A stretch of 64,000 nt of DNA from Thelephora terrestris (lineage: Eukaryota > Basidiomycota > Agaricomycetes > Thelephorales > Thelephoraceae), in assembly GCA_015956445.1 (NCBI GenBank), contig WIUZ02000015.1, positions 522,001 to 586,000 of the forward strand, given 5' to 3'. Made by a program: the position numbers and the translations under genes. Every line of letters begins with the position of its first letter. Positions within the stretch are counted from its first letter, which is position 1. The notes beneath the pieces are model-generated. The model was given only the letters and a program-made list of their open reading frames with translations, made no database searches and was not told where the DNA came from. Below are positions 10,425-21,422 of this stretch, piece after piece.

Positions 10425-11225
10425 TGTTCAGTTGAACGTATAGGTATTTGCCGCACCTCGTTCGCGCCGATAGTTCCTTGGGTTCAAATCCCAAACCAAG
10501 TATTGAAAGTGTTTGTATGCGATAAGAATGGTATGGTTAGACGAATTAGCTAAAGCGCCATGATACACCACAAAGCTGATGTGTTCTAACAACCCAGAGT
10601 CTCTGGATTGGGTATAAACCCCACCTCGCCTGACGTGCACTTCAATGACTTCAACTAGCAAACATTTGGACGATTGTTGTAGTGATGTCCAGAGCCGCGG
10701 AATCGCCCCAGGATTGCAATGAGGCAGAGGTAGAGCAAACGAGTCAGCAAAGCCGTTTATATGCGCCAGATAGCTCGCAGTTACACGTACCCAGGTCGAC
10801 GCCCCTCGACGCGATGCGTTGCACTGAATACCCAACCAGCCTCGGTCCCGGTCCATCAAGAACACCTTCGATCTCATCCTCCAGATGTCTTCACTCCGGT
10901 CAGTGGCCGGGAAGAGTTTAAACTCGCCAGGGTTGTCCGAACACCAACCAAACTCGTCCCTACGCAGAACAGTCAAGGTCCACTCCCGAGTAGGCGTGGC
11001 TCGAACAGGTTAACTGCACGTCCCGACACTGGGAGGCAACTCCTACCAACGGTTCAATGCACGTCGGTCGGGAATCCCTAGTTGTATAACGTGTATCACC
11101 CTTGGTTTGTGTACTAAATAGCATTCCACGTCATTCGCCAATCCGGCATTTCACAAAGACCGAAACATGGCGCAAACAAGGTACACATCCGTTTCTACAA
11201 CGTATCTTCCACCGCGCCGAAAATG
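10425..11225. other. Non-coding stretch between D1 and A2
   Basis: The first 240 bp belong to the inverted repeat and resemble the 3' flank of F-box C and D2. From 10742 on it matches the head of the window (1-1128) without that copy's two insertions. I see no gene. Confidence 0.6.
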
Positions 11226-12447
11226 CTACTGCTCTAACCGTTGGCCACACCCTCCCACCCTTCCCACGGCGCCCCTACTCGCCAGCTTCGGCAACAAACT
11301 CAGAGCGAGTTCTCCAAAACCTTGCGATACCAACCGCCCGCTGTACGCGATCTCCGGAAAAACCGAACGCGAGGTCCACAAGTAGTCCAACAGGTGGTCG
11401 AGGTCTTGCCATTCCCGGCGAATCTTTTCCCCAATCAGGTTGGCAGGCGTGTCGCGGGAGGTCACGACGATCGTGATTTTCCGGAGGTTTGCAGATTGGG
11501 CGGTTAGAAGTGTCGCGGTAATCCATCGGACGTTTAGTCCGAAGCATTGGAATCTCGCGTTACTAAGTTTTGTGGCCCCTGAGAGGGCAAACGGCTTGGG
11601 ATCTTTGAGCGGTGGTAGTGAGGTATTGAGCAGCCGCAGGGATAGCGAGGGACATACCTGGAAAGTAAGCCGATACTGCGAGTGAGGTAAGGCATTGTCC
11701 GGCCACGAGAGGAAAGGAAGACATACATGGAGAGCTATAGGCAATCTCGAGAGATTCCAAATTGTCAGAACACCTCGATACCAAGTCCACTAACGAATCG
11801 GTATCCTCAACGCGACATGAAGCCGTGATTTCGGAAAAGCGGAGGCCATTTGGGAGATCTAACAATCTACGCGTGACAGAACAGTCCCAATCGATCAAGT
11901 GAAGTGACCCGGTGAGTCTTGGCGAGGTCGAAGGAACATCCCACCCATCGGCACCGCCAAGGATGTTGACAAAGTACAGCCAAAGATCCTCGAGAAGGGG
12001 AAAGGAGCAGATGAGATTGAAGACTTGTGAGACGGGGGCGGATATGTCGGATAAGTGGAGGGATTTGAGGGTAGGCGATAATCCGTGCAGTCGATCGAAG
12101 GATACCGGGGTCGAAACGTCCTGGACGGGAGCTGCCACCCACAATTCTTGGATGCAGTCGAATTGGCGAAGCACGGTAGGGGCGGCAGTGATCGTCTCGA
12201 GACCGTAAATCCAGACACGGCGCGTGTGATGAGCGGGGGAGTTGGAAGGGTCCGGAAAGGCGTCCGTCCATAATCGGATGGGGCAGAGACCTGAGTTGAA
12301 CTCGACCTCAGCGAAAAGGTGCCTTCGGGCCCGTGGAACCCAAGATTTAGAGACGAGGCAACATTCTTCGAGCGTAGTCGGTTGGTCGTGCAGATGATCG
12401 ACGATGATGTCGAGGACCTCTGGTGGGAGGACGCGGGGGAGCATCAT
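11226..12447 (-). CDS. F-box protein A2
   Basis: Close paralogue of A1, 371 aa, from exons 12447-11727, 11675-11658 and 11602-11226. Introns are 51 and 55 nt around the 18-nt exon. The second intron ends in CAAAG where A1 has CATAG, so the acceptor is a weaker AAG. If it were not used, the frame would run on to a stop after GHKT. The F-box region MMLPRVLPPEVLDIIVDHL is followed by CCLVSKSWVPRARRHLFA. The middle has RLHGLSPTLKSLHLSD; the C-terminal block is as in A1. The protein ends CGQRLEQ. Confidence 0.82.
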
Positions 12448-12734
12448 GGTTTCCGCCAAACACTGTTAGACGCTGGCTCAAACTGCCGCCCACTAACATG
12501 AACCGACGGAGCGCCCACGGTCCGGCGCTGTCTGCTGGGTGAGTCCAAGTTCTGTTTTCCCTCGTACACGTTCTTGAAAAAGTGGCAGGGAGTTGTGCTT
12601 GTCAGAAAGTTTTATCACCGGTCGTAAATCCTGTACAACGCGCAAAAGAATGGTCAATGAGGGATTGACGCGCATAATCTTCACGACGGAACAGGTTGAG
12701 AATGCGAAAACGAGAGTACATATGATGGTATTAT

Positions 12735-13110
12735 ATATATGTCGAGCGGGACCTGCTCTGTCTAATCTCGTCCGCGAAGAACATTATTTCCTCGACTGTA
12801 TGAATGCCGACAAAACTCGCGTTCACAACGAAGGTCCGTAATCCTCGGGAGTCTGTCTCGAGGGCCAATAATCCCTTTCTGCCCTGGCTATATTGGATAC
12901 CGAGATTGAAGAGATATCGCGTGTGGCCAATTCTCCGTCTTTCCCAATGAACCTGCTAATGGGGATTGTTCATCGGTGCGAGAATTGAGTCTGACTGTGC
13001 GACAACGCCGGGACCTCCCAGAGTAAGGTGGGGATGAAAAGCTCTCAGCAATTTTGGTTGTTTGTGAATACAAGCTTGCGCTGAGGACGCGTATTCCAGC
13101 TCATGCACCA
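12735..13110 (+). pseudogene. Relic of a G-type F-box/LRR gene upstream of A2
   Basis: On the plus strand, LDCMNADKTRVHNEGP can be read near 12800, preceded by a degenerate match to the region before it in G2. A stop follows directly and the rest is scrambled. It stands head to head with A2. It corresponds to 4218-4760 in the first repeat copy. Confidence 0.55.
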
Positions 13111-13282
13111 TCCTCGAAACTTGAGGTAACGCTGCGAGCTCTTTGCCCCTAGCTTGTGCGAGAAAGCGTCCCTGATCACTTGCGGATCTGTTACACAACA
13201 TCGAAAATCAATGAAATTTTATGCAACGGGGGTATACAATCATTTCCCCAGCGCGACGTCCAGTGTCCAGGTGTCGATCACA

Positions 13283-14473
13283 TCACCATTCCGATGCTGT
13301 GGTAACCCGGTTGACGAACCCCTCACTCGCAAGTTTCGGTAACAAAGTAAGAACGAGTTCCCCAAAATTCTCCACTACCCAACCCTCCTCGTACCAGATA
13401 TTCGGGCAAATCGAGCGTGAGGTCCACCATTGGTCCAACAGGTGGTCGAGGTCTTGCCAATCCCGGTGAATCGCTTCTCCGACAGGTTTGACGAGGGAGA
13501 CGCCAGAAGTGACCGTGATCGTGATATTCCTGAGGTTTGTGGATTTGGCCATTCGAAGCGTCGTCGTGATCCACTGGGTGTTTAGTCCGATACATAGAAA
13601 TTTCGCATCTTTGAGTTTTGTAGCTTCGGAGAGGATAAGTGGCTTGGGCACTGTGAGCGGCGATTATAAGGCATTGGCCAACTACAGGATCAATAGGAAC
13701 ACACCTGAAAAGCGAGTAGATGCTATGAGTAGGGTAAGTGGTTTCCCAACCACACGGACAAACGGGAACGCACCTGAAGAGTCATAGCGAACGCTGAAAG
13801 ATTCCAAGGTATCAGAACACCTCGCTATTAATTCCACTAACAATTCGGCATCCTCAGCGGAACACGAAGCCGCGATCTCGGCGAAATGAAGACCATTTGG
13901 GAAGTCTAACAATCCACGCATGGCAAAGCAGTTCTGGCCCCTCAGGTGAAGAGAACCGGTGAGTTTTGGTGAGGTGGAAGGAATATTTCGCTCATCGCCG
14001 CCGCTCCAGAAAGGAGTGATGTCCAACCAAAGATCCTCCAGAAGGGGAAAGGAGCAGATAAGGTCGAGGACCTCCGAGAGTGGGGAGGGTACATAGGATA
14101 GGTGGAGGCATTTGAGGGCGGGTGATAATCCATGAAGTTGAACGAGAGATACCCGTTTCCGACCCTCCAACACGATCCGCAATTCTTCGATGTTGCAAAA
14201 GTGGCGAACCAAGGTGGGCGCGACGGTGCTTGCAGCAATGATGTCATCCTTATAATAGATTCGGAGGATGCGTGTGTGATTACCGGGGGAGTTGGTGGGG
14301 TCCGGAAAGGCGTCGACCCAACGTGAGCTTAAAGTGAGCTGGGCGAAAAGGTGTCTTCGTGCCCGTGAAATCCATGATTTGGAGACAAGGGAACATGCTT
14401 TGAGCGCACTCGTATCGCCATGCAGACAGTCGGCGATGAGGTCGAGGATCTCTGGCGGGAGCAGGGGCGGCAT
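13283..14473 (-). CDS. F-box protein B2
   Basis: Close paralogue of B1 with the same three exons (14473-13774, 13722-13705, 13650-13283; 361 aa) and the same 51- and 54-nt introns. It starts MPPLLPPEILDLIADCLHGD. It reads ACSLVSKSWISRARRHLFA where nearly all relatives have ACCLVSKSW, so one of the two conserved cysteines is lost. The middle has QLHGLSPALKCLHLS and LICSFPLLEDLWLD. The C-terminus has WQDLDHLLDQWWTSRSIC. No lesion was seen. Confidence 0.83.
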
Positions 14474-14579
14474 CGTAGTGGTTTTAACCAGGGCAAGACG
14501 AAGCGCCCGCCGTCCGCCGTTCCCTGCCTTGACAGTAATTCCCACGCGATGTCTGTTTCTATCCGGTCTCTCTCTCCCG

Positions 14580-15420
14580 GGTGAAGTTTTTTGTATCCAA
14601 ACTCTTATGCACCGTCAAAGGGTATGTACTTGTTTCTGCGGAAAATCTGGCTGTTTAGGTCGACCGGGGCATGTCCTGGCGTGTCGCGATGGCTCTGCCA
14701 AATCTAGTCCCCGAAGAATATTGCCGTCTCATTAACGTGTTCGCTCTAGTTCTCCCCCCTCTGTTTCAGCACTACTAGGAGTATGGCAACGGGATCAAAC
14801 TCCAAAGCTCGAGATTGATTGGTCCACTTATGTCATGGATGAGACCAATCCTTCACTGGAACATTGCGTCCCTGGTTATTGGACCCGCCCGGATTGTACG
14901 GACGCTGAAAAAACCCGCGTCTACTTCGAGGGTCCGTAATCCTCCCCCTTGGTGGTCTGCTTCGAGGAGGCCAACCACATATTATTTCAGCAGGGGCTCC
15001 GTCTGTTCGTTTCGCACATCCATTGACTCAAAACACTTGCGATCTTTGGCAACTCCACCGGCTTCTTTCCGAATACTTCTCCTACCCTGTCTCCCTTCTC
15101 GATGGATTGGATGCAGGGGTTGGTCGAATCTCGAGTGAGGCTAAGGCGCCGTCCAATGAACTCTTTGGTCGGGGTCTTTCATCCGCCCGAGAACGGTAAG
15201 TCTGATCGGCGTGAGTAGGGACATGCTAATCCTCGCAGCTTCCAACCTGTATCACGCTCCCAATGTAGGGATGGAGGGCTCTCCACGATCATGGCTGTGA
15301 GTCTCTACAACTTTGCGCTGATGACAGGTTAGACGGTATTCCATATCAGCAGGCGCATCTCGCGCGTTGGGTGCAAATCCGATGTGCTTCGCGTAGGCGG
15401 AAAACCCTACCCAGATAACA
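14580..15420 (+). pseudogene. Relic of a G-type F-box/LRR gene upstream of B2
   Basis: Same relic as upstream of B1, but continuing further. A DAEKTRVYFEGP match to the post-F-box segment is followed, in pieces, by a match to the PHIGxLKTLSV leucine-rich part. Near 15350 there is a trace of the YVSRVECK C-terminus of G genes. Stops and frame changes make it non-functional. It shows that the partner gene was once complete here. Confidence 0.55.
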
Positions 15421-15551
15421 TATATCATCTAATCTGTGTAAGATAGCATTCCGAATCGCTCACAAGTCTACTACATGATATAGGTTCAAAAGCAATGAAA
15501 CTTTGCGCAAAGGTGGTACACGTTCATTTATTCAACGCGATGTCCATAAAC

Positions 15552-16707
15552 TCACCATTCTGATCTCCGAGTGTACACTCCAACCCCGGCGACGGCGCCC
15601 TTACCCGCGAGTTTCGGCAACAAACTCAAAACAAGCTCCCCTAAACCGTTCGCCACCCTCCTCTCCTTATAGGTGATCTCGGGGCAAACCGAACGTGAGG
15701 TCCACAATTGGTCCAACAGGTGGTCAAGGTCTTGCCATTCGCGGCGGATCGCCTCCTCAACTGGGTCAATAACCATGCTACGGTCACTGACAACGATCGT
15801 GATTTTCCGAAGGGTTGTGTATTGGGCGCTTCGAAGTGTCGCGGTAATCCATTCAACGGTTAGTCCGGTACACTCAAACTTTAGTTCTCCGAGTCTCGTG
15901 GTCTTGGAGAGGTTGAGCGGCCTATGTGCTATAAATCGCGGTAAGCCATCGCCCAGCCACAGGAGCGAAGGGGAACACACCCGAAGGGTTATAAGAAATG
16001 TGGAGATATTCTAAAGTGGCGGAACACCTCGATATCAACTCCACTAACGGCTCGGCATCCCCAAAAGGACGTAAAGCCGTGATCTCGGCGAAGTGGAGTC
16101 CATTTGGGAGGTCTAACAATCCACGCACGATAGAAGGGATCGGGTCGGCCAGGTAAAGGGACCCGGTGAGTTTTGGCGAGGTCGCAGGAATCTCCCACCC
16201 GTCTGCATCCCCCCAAGCTGTGAGAAGCTGCAACCGAAGATCCTCGAGAAGGGGAAAGGAGCAGATAAGGTTGAAGACTTCCGAGAGTCGAGCGGATGTA
16301 TTATATAAGCGGAGGGATTTGAGGGTGGGCGAGATTCCATGTAGTTGAAAGAAGGATACTGGGATTGAATGAATCGAGAGAACATTCGTCACCTGCAATT
16401 CTTCGACGTTGCAAAAGTGGTGAACCCAGGTGGGCCCGCCCGCACTTGCGGCCATGATTGAGACTAAATAAGAAAACATGACGCTGCGTGTGTGATGACC
16501 AGGCGAGTCGAAGGGGTCCGGAAAAAGGCTCGTCCAAAGTTGGACGGGGCGTTGAACCGGGATGAACTCGATGCGAGCGAAAAGGTGCCGTCGAGCCCGC
16601 GAAACCCATGATTTGGAGACAAGGCAGCATGATTTTAGCGCAATAGGTTCATCACGCAGATGGTCGACGATGAGGTCGAGGATCTCTGGTGGGAGGGTGG
16701 GAAGCAT
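15552..16707 (-). CDS. F-box protein E
   Basis: F-box family member of 367 aa from exons 16707-15981 and 15928-15552, with one 52-nt phase-1 intron (GTGTGT...TTATAG). The start MLPTLPPEILDLIVDHLRDE runs into CCLVSKSWVSRARRHLFA. The middle has QLHGISPTLKSLRLY and LICSFPLLEDLRLQ; the C-terminus has WQDLDHLLDQLWTSRSVCP. Unlike A and B it has no extra 18-nt exon. It has no duplicate in the window. The frame upstream of 16707 opens without an ATG. Confidence 0.85.
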
Positions 16708-17779
16708 CGTGGTTCCCAGCAAGTCGTCAGACGCTGGAACCGGAGCGCCCAAGACCTTGAATGTTTTTTTTTTCGCCGTCCCGATGAATTGACCAGGACG
16801 CTATACGCGTGGCAGAACTTTAGGGCGCCCGCCGCTGCACCTAGACCACCGCCTGATGACCACACCATCCGCGCTTCCCAATGATCCCTGTGCGACTCGC
16901 ATCCACCCTCCGCCGGTGCCTCAATGGTCTCGTGTTAAATCCATCCTGCAATGGCAAGACTCCCGGTGGCCCCAGTTCAGATCCCGATTCTGGTGAGAGC
17001 GTTCGCTCGAGGAGCTTGTTGCCGCACCCAGTGTCAGTCTCCCTAGAAATCCCAACAAGCATAGAGTAGGACTTGGTGGCACGCGTCTCGTTAGCAGGGA
17101 AATATCCGCGGTTTCGACTTCAGCCCCAGAATTGCGTCTCCCACCGGGGGTAGCCACGTATACGATGTTGTCAGCCCTCGGGTTGCCAATCGTGACCTCC
17201 AACCTCTCGTGGAAGTTGACTGGGAATCTGAAGCAAACTGACGATGATCGGCCTTCGGAAAAACGATTGGGTCTTATGAGGCCATCGTCAAAGATTCTGA
17301 GGCCTCGTCGAGGAGTTTGAGAGCATAACGAGGTCTCGTAAGCACAGACTGGCCAAAATACTACTAAAACACGTCATCAGGTTTTCCGGTGTGTCCTGCC
17401 AGGACAAGCAAGAGCCGGACAGTACGGATTCCCTGGCTGTTCTATTTACCGATCTTTCCCAAATACCCGAAAGAGCCAGCAACAGCGAAGACAAAGGCCA
17501 TGACGACCCAGACTCTGGACATCACTACAACAATCGTCCGAGTATTTGTTGGTTCAAGTCATCGACGTTGTCAGGCAGGGTGGGGTTTATACCCAACACA
17601 GAGACTCTGGGTTGTCAGAACACATCAACTTTGTGGTATATCAAAGTACTTTAGCCAATTCGTCTAACCTTACCATTCGTATTACATACAAACACTTCCA
17701 ATACTTGATTTGAGATTTGAACCCAAGGAACGATCGGCGCGAACGAGGTGCGGCAGGTACCTATACGTTCAACTAAACA
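16708..17779. other. Intergenic stretch upstream of E with a block shared with 24790-25170
   Basis: No gene is recognised. On the minus strand around 16920-17200 a degenerate stretch containing LQDGFNTR resembles the stretch upstream of F-box I, which contains LQDGFTRR in the same setting. Both could be relics of the same gene upstream of two F-box genes, but the match is weak. From about 17545 the sequence belongs to the inverted repeat. Confidence 0.35.
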
Positions 17780-18924
17780 CTACGCCGCTTCTCCCTCCAT
17801 CACAGAAAACCCCTGCTCCGTGAGTTCAGGAAACAAAACAGGTATAACTTTCTCCGAATCAGCTCTGTACAAGATCCTTGGAAGAATTGAATGCGAGATC
17901 GACAATTGGACCAACAGGTGGTCAAGCTCGTGCCATACTCGAAAGGTTTGCTCCGTTGGGACGAGTGCCATGTCGTGTGAGCAGATCACGATTGTCTGGA
18001 GCGGATTTTCGTGGAAGGAGACGGTGATGTTCCGGAGTGTTTCAAATCGAGCAGTTTGGAGGGTCCTGGTGATCCACCGTATGTGCGCGTTGCGCCATTC
18101 AAACTTCACACATTTGAGTTTGATGGCGCCGGAGAGGTCAAGCGGAGTCGGTAGGTGAGACAAAACTGGATCAATGGGTGGCGAGGGTTAAATAATCGAC
18201 CGGCCGCAGAAACTACGGGAAACGCACTCGATGTTTGGTACTTGAGACATAGGGTTTCCAGGGTGCCAGAACATTTCGATACTAAATCCATCACCGCACT
18301 CGCACTGACATCTCCAACCCGATAATCTACCTGGATCTCTGAGAAGTGAAGACCATCCGGGAGTTCCAACAGTCGCCGTGTAACAGAATTGATCTTGCCG
18401 TGCAAGCGAAGGGACCCGGTGAGTTTTGGTGAGGTCGGAGGGGTGACCCACTCGTCGGTGTTGACCTCGAGGGTATGCAATGACAAGTCTTCGAGAAGTG
18501 GGAAGGAACAGATGAGGTGGAGGATCTCTGAGATCGGGGCATCGATGTAAGACAGGTGGAGAGATTTAAGGGTGGGCCATAAACCATGCAATTGAACGAG
18601 GGAACCCCCACCCCACCCGGAGGCGGCTAGTGACAATTTCTCAACGTGGCGAAAGGAACGGATCCAGGCGCATACGTTGGCGGAGCATAGTCCGAGATTA
18701 CGAGTGTGATGAGCGGGTGAGTTGGGAGGGTCCGGAAATGTCTTCTTCCACGATTCGACAGTGCGAAGTCCGGTTAAGCTGAACTCGACGCGAGCGAACA
18801 TGTAACCTCGGGATCGTAGAATCCACGATTTGGAGGCGAGACAACATGCCTTGAGCGTACTCAGTTCATCGCGCAGAAGGTCGATGATGAGGTCGAGGAT
18901 CTCTTGTGGGAGGGTGGGCGACAT
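17780..18924 (-). CDS. F-box protein D2
   Basis: Intact F-box protein of 360 aa, a likely SCF substrate receptor. Exons are 18924-18228 and 18165-17780; the 62-nt phase-1 intron (GTGCGT...ATCCAG) shifts the frame, which supports splicing. The start MSPTLPQEILDLIIDLLRDE has a Q where relatives have P (LPQEI). It continues CCLASKSWILRSRGYMFA. The middle has QLHGLWPTLKSLHLSY and LICSFPLLEDLSLH. The C-terminus has WHELDHLLVQLSISHSILP. It is divergent from G2 and is the intact counterpart of the broken D1. Confidence 0.87.
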
Positions 18925-19002
18925 CGTGGTTTCTGACAGCGTTACAGGCGCTTATTCACCCGCCACTTCTTTCCCTATCTTTCCTTCGGAGCTCCCATCA
19001 GT
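18925..19002. promoter_or_regulatory. 78-bp divergent intergenic region between D2 and G2
   Basis: The two start codons are 78 bp apart in opposite directions, matching the 74-bp arrangement of the other arm. Shared control of the two F-box genes is a reasonable inference. No specific element was identified. Confidence 0.55.
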
Positions 19003-20717
19003 ATGTCCGTCTCTTACGGTGACGGCGAAGCCCACGCAAGACAGAACGCCAGTGTCTCCCGGCTATTATGTGCTGCCAAACACCAGTTGCTGGGTGCTGG
19101 CTTCGGCGGAAGGTCTGTCTCTACACGAAAGATTGTTGCTGAAGTGCTGAGACGCGGAATCCTAGGATCACGATAACTCTTGACGAGGTCGACGCCCTCG
19201 AACACGACGCCTTGGAAGTGCTCAGCATGATCCGTTCCGCGAAGAACACTTTTGCCCTCGTCAACAAGGTCTCTTCAGATGTCCTCACCCTGATTCCGGA
19301 CTACTGGGAAGATAGCGACAGGGATCAAAACTTGATCGGGTTGACCCATGTTTGTCGTGGGTGGAGGGAGATCTTCACAACTCGTTCCTCGCTGTGGGCC
19401 CGCTTAGATTGCATGAATGTCGACAAAACGCGCACCTACATTGAACGTTCAAGGTCCCTTCCTTTAACGGTCCGGATCCACCTCAGCGACATTGGGGGTC
19501 AGAATCCTGTGGAGGAAGCGTTCTTTCAGGTGGTTCCACATATCGGTTGGCTTAAAACCTTGTCCGTCACCTCATTCTTCATGGAGGACTCTCGATTTCT
19601 TCCAGCTTTCTTTAAACACTTCTATTCCCGCCTTCCGCTTCTCGACAAGTTAACCATCCAAAATTTCACCCTATCGAACGAATACCCCCCCCTTCCCGGC
19701 GAACTTTTTGATGGAGACCTTTCGTCGTTACGGGAACTATGTCTGGACGGTGTGCTCACGTCCCTACCTTGGAAGGGTATGTCAAGGCTCACAACATTCA
19801 AACTGAGTGCCATCCCCAAGGACAAAATCATTGTGACTCAAATACTCGACTTTTTCGAGTCTGCTCCTCACATCCGCCGCAGTCACCTCCACAATTCGAT
19901 CCCTGGCTCCAGCAATGCTCCTGCTGAGCGGGTGGTATCCCTCCCTCACCTTGAAAATCTCAAAATCATCGCACAACCGGCCCATTCCATTCTTCTCAAT
20001 CACCTCACCATCCCAGTCGGAGCGTCACTGAATCTGGAATTTTCCTTCGGCGGCAATGAGTCCCCAATTCCATCCTACCTTCCCAAATCCTCCGATGGCC
20101 TCCTCAATCTCTCCTCAATCTCCACAGTCAACCTCTGCTTTGGTCCATCACGAAGGTTCTTGCGACTTAATGGACCGAGTGGGGAGCTACACCTCCTCGG
20201 AAACTGGTCACGTGGTCGAGATGGGGTCAATGTTGGGGCAACTCCATTTTTGCGGTCTATCAGGCAATTCGATCTCTCGAGGATCCGGTGGCTGGCGATT
20301 CAATGTTACCGCAACGAACTGATTTCCAACGGTTCAATTGCGGGGCACGCTGTTTACAGTGCCCTTTCTTCCATGCAGAACCTCGACTCACTCACGCTCG
20401 CCCGGTGCGGGAACCTCCTTTTCATCTTGTCCCTAAATCCCGACAAAACCCTCTCAAAAGTCATCCTGTGTCCAAATCTGCGGGAGATCATTCTTTACGT
20501 AGAGGATCCGGGTGAGCTTCGCGTTGACGAACTGTTGAAGATGGCAGAAGAACGGGCGTCGAGAAGTGCAAAGCTCACGGCGATAACGATCGTCAACACA
20601 GGCACGCTTGCCCTGACGAGAGACGTGTTTCAGCTCAGGAAATACGTCTCGCGTGTAGAGTGTAAATTTGATGATGCGCCGCCGGAGTGGGACACGCTCC
20701 CGGTACAGGTCGTGTAA
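19003..20717 (+). CDS. F-box/leucine-rich protein G2
   Basis: Second intact G-type protein, 553 aa, from exons 19003-19112 and 19166-20717. The 53-nt phase-2 intron (GTCTGT...CCTAG) is at the same place as in G1. It begins MSVSYGDGEAHARQ. The F-box-like part holds SDVLTLIPDYWEDS and LTHVCRGWREIFTTRSSLW, followed by LDCMNVDKTRTYIERSRS. The long remainder repeats leucine-rich motifs such as LPLLDKLTI, LSSLRELCL and MQNLDSLTLA. A family of this type normally supplies substrate receptors to SCF ligases; the substrate is unknown. It ends DTLPVQVV. Confidence 0.87.
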
Positions 20718-21422
20718 ATCATTCCTGTTCGACGATGGCACTGTTTGTTTGGTTTTTTAAGATAATGTTCCTTACAATCAAGGCGTCGGAAACGGAGCGA
20801 TCACTGGCAATCCCTCCTTCCGAGCAGTGTTGTGCCGGCCAATGGCTAGCGACACAATGCCAATGGCCGTGCCAAATGTCGACAAATCGCCGCGATATGG
20901 CCGTAGCTTTCGGGGGTTTCCGTTCTCACGCCTCCGCCAAGGGGAGATGCGCGATATCAGTACCCGGAATTCTACTTTGTACCTTCCTCCGAGAAGCCGA
21001 AACCGTCCTTCCCATCAGGTGTTCCCATTGGTTCGGCAAAGTTCAGAGGTGCAACCGGGCAAGACCGAAAGCCAGCAGCCATTTCGCCTTGTGGCTATAA
21101 CCAGTGGCATCGCTTAGCGCTGGCTGTAAGCTTTGGGTTTTCGCCATTAGCCGTCCAACACTGCTTCCGAGCCTCTCGCAGGCGCTCCTTCTGGCTAGAT
21201 ATTTTATATTATCCTTGAAGCTTGTTGTACCACTACGACCTTTGGGGCGGTTTGTGTAAGATCATTTGGCGTAGGGTAATGGGCCATCCGTGGATCGGTG
21301 ACAGGGATACCGAGCCAGCGTTGTTTCAATGAACAGAGAGGAAACTTTAGGTGACCCTATCGACAACATGCCCAAAAGTCAACACGACGTCGGGCTCGCG
21401 CCCATAAGACCGTATCCCAACA
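20718..21422. other. Intergenic stretch between G2 and H
   Basis: About 700 bp between the convergent ends of G2 and H. A 137-codon open frame overlaps the end of G2 but has no recognisable motif. I see no gene here. Confidence 0.5.

Larger units (their letters stand above)
7460..10665 (+). repeat. Inverted segmental repeat, left arm (G1-D1)
   Basis: About 3.2 kb that matches the reverse complement of 17545-20760. Each arm holds a complete head-to-head pair, G and D, with similarity continuing some way past both stop codons. The edges are estimates. In this arm the D gene is broken while G is intact; in the other arm both are intact. Confidence 0.85.
10742..15285 (+). repeat. Segmental direct repeat, copy 2 (A2-B2 block)
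   Basis: Second copy of the block at 1-6915, shorter because it lacks the 2610-4218 segment with F-box C and the two extra pieces near the start. Gene order, strand, splice sites and the intervening G-type relics are kept. The edges are approximate. Confidence 0.85.
17545..20760 (-). repeat. Inverted segmental repeat, right arm (D2-G2)
   Basis: Reverse-complement counterpart of 7460-10665. It holds the intact pair D2 and G2. The arms are separated by about 6.9 kb that contains A2, B2 and E. Confidence 0.85.

Noticed and set aside
10470-10510. A tRNA T-arm-like sequence TTGGGTTCAAATCCCAA
   Set aside because: There is no acceptor, D or anticodon arm at the right distance, and the stretch is part of the 3' flank shared by the C and D F-box genes.
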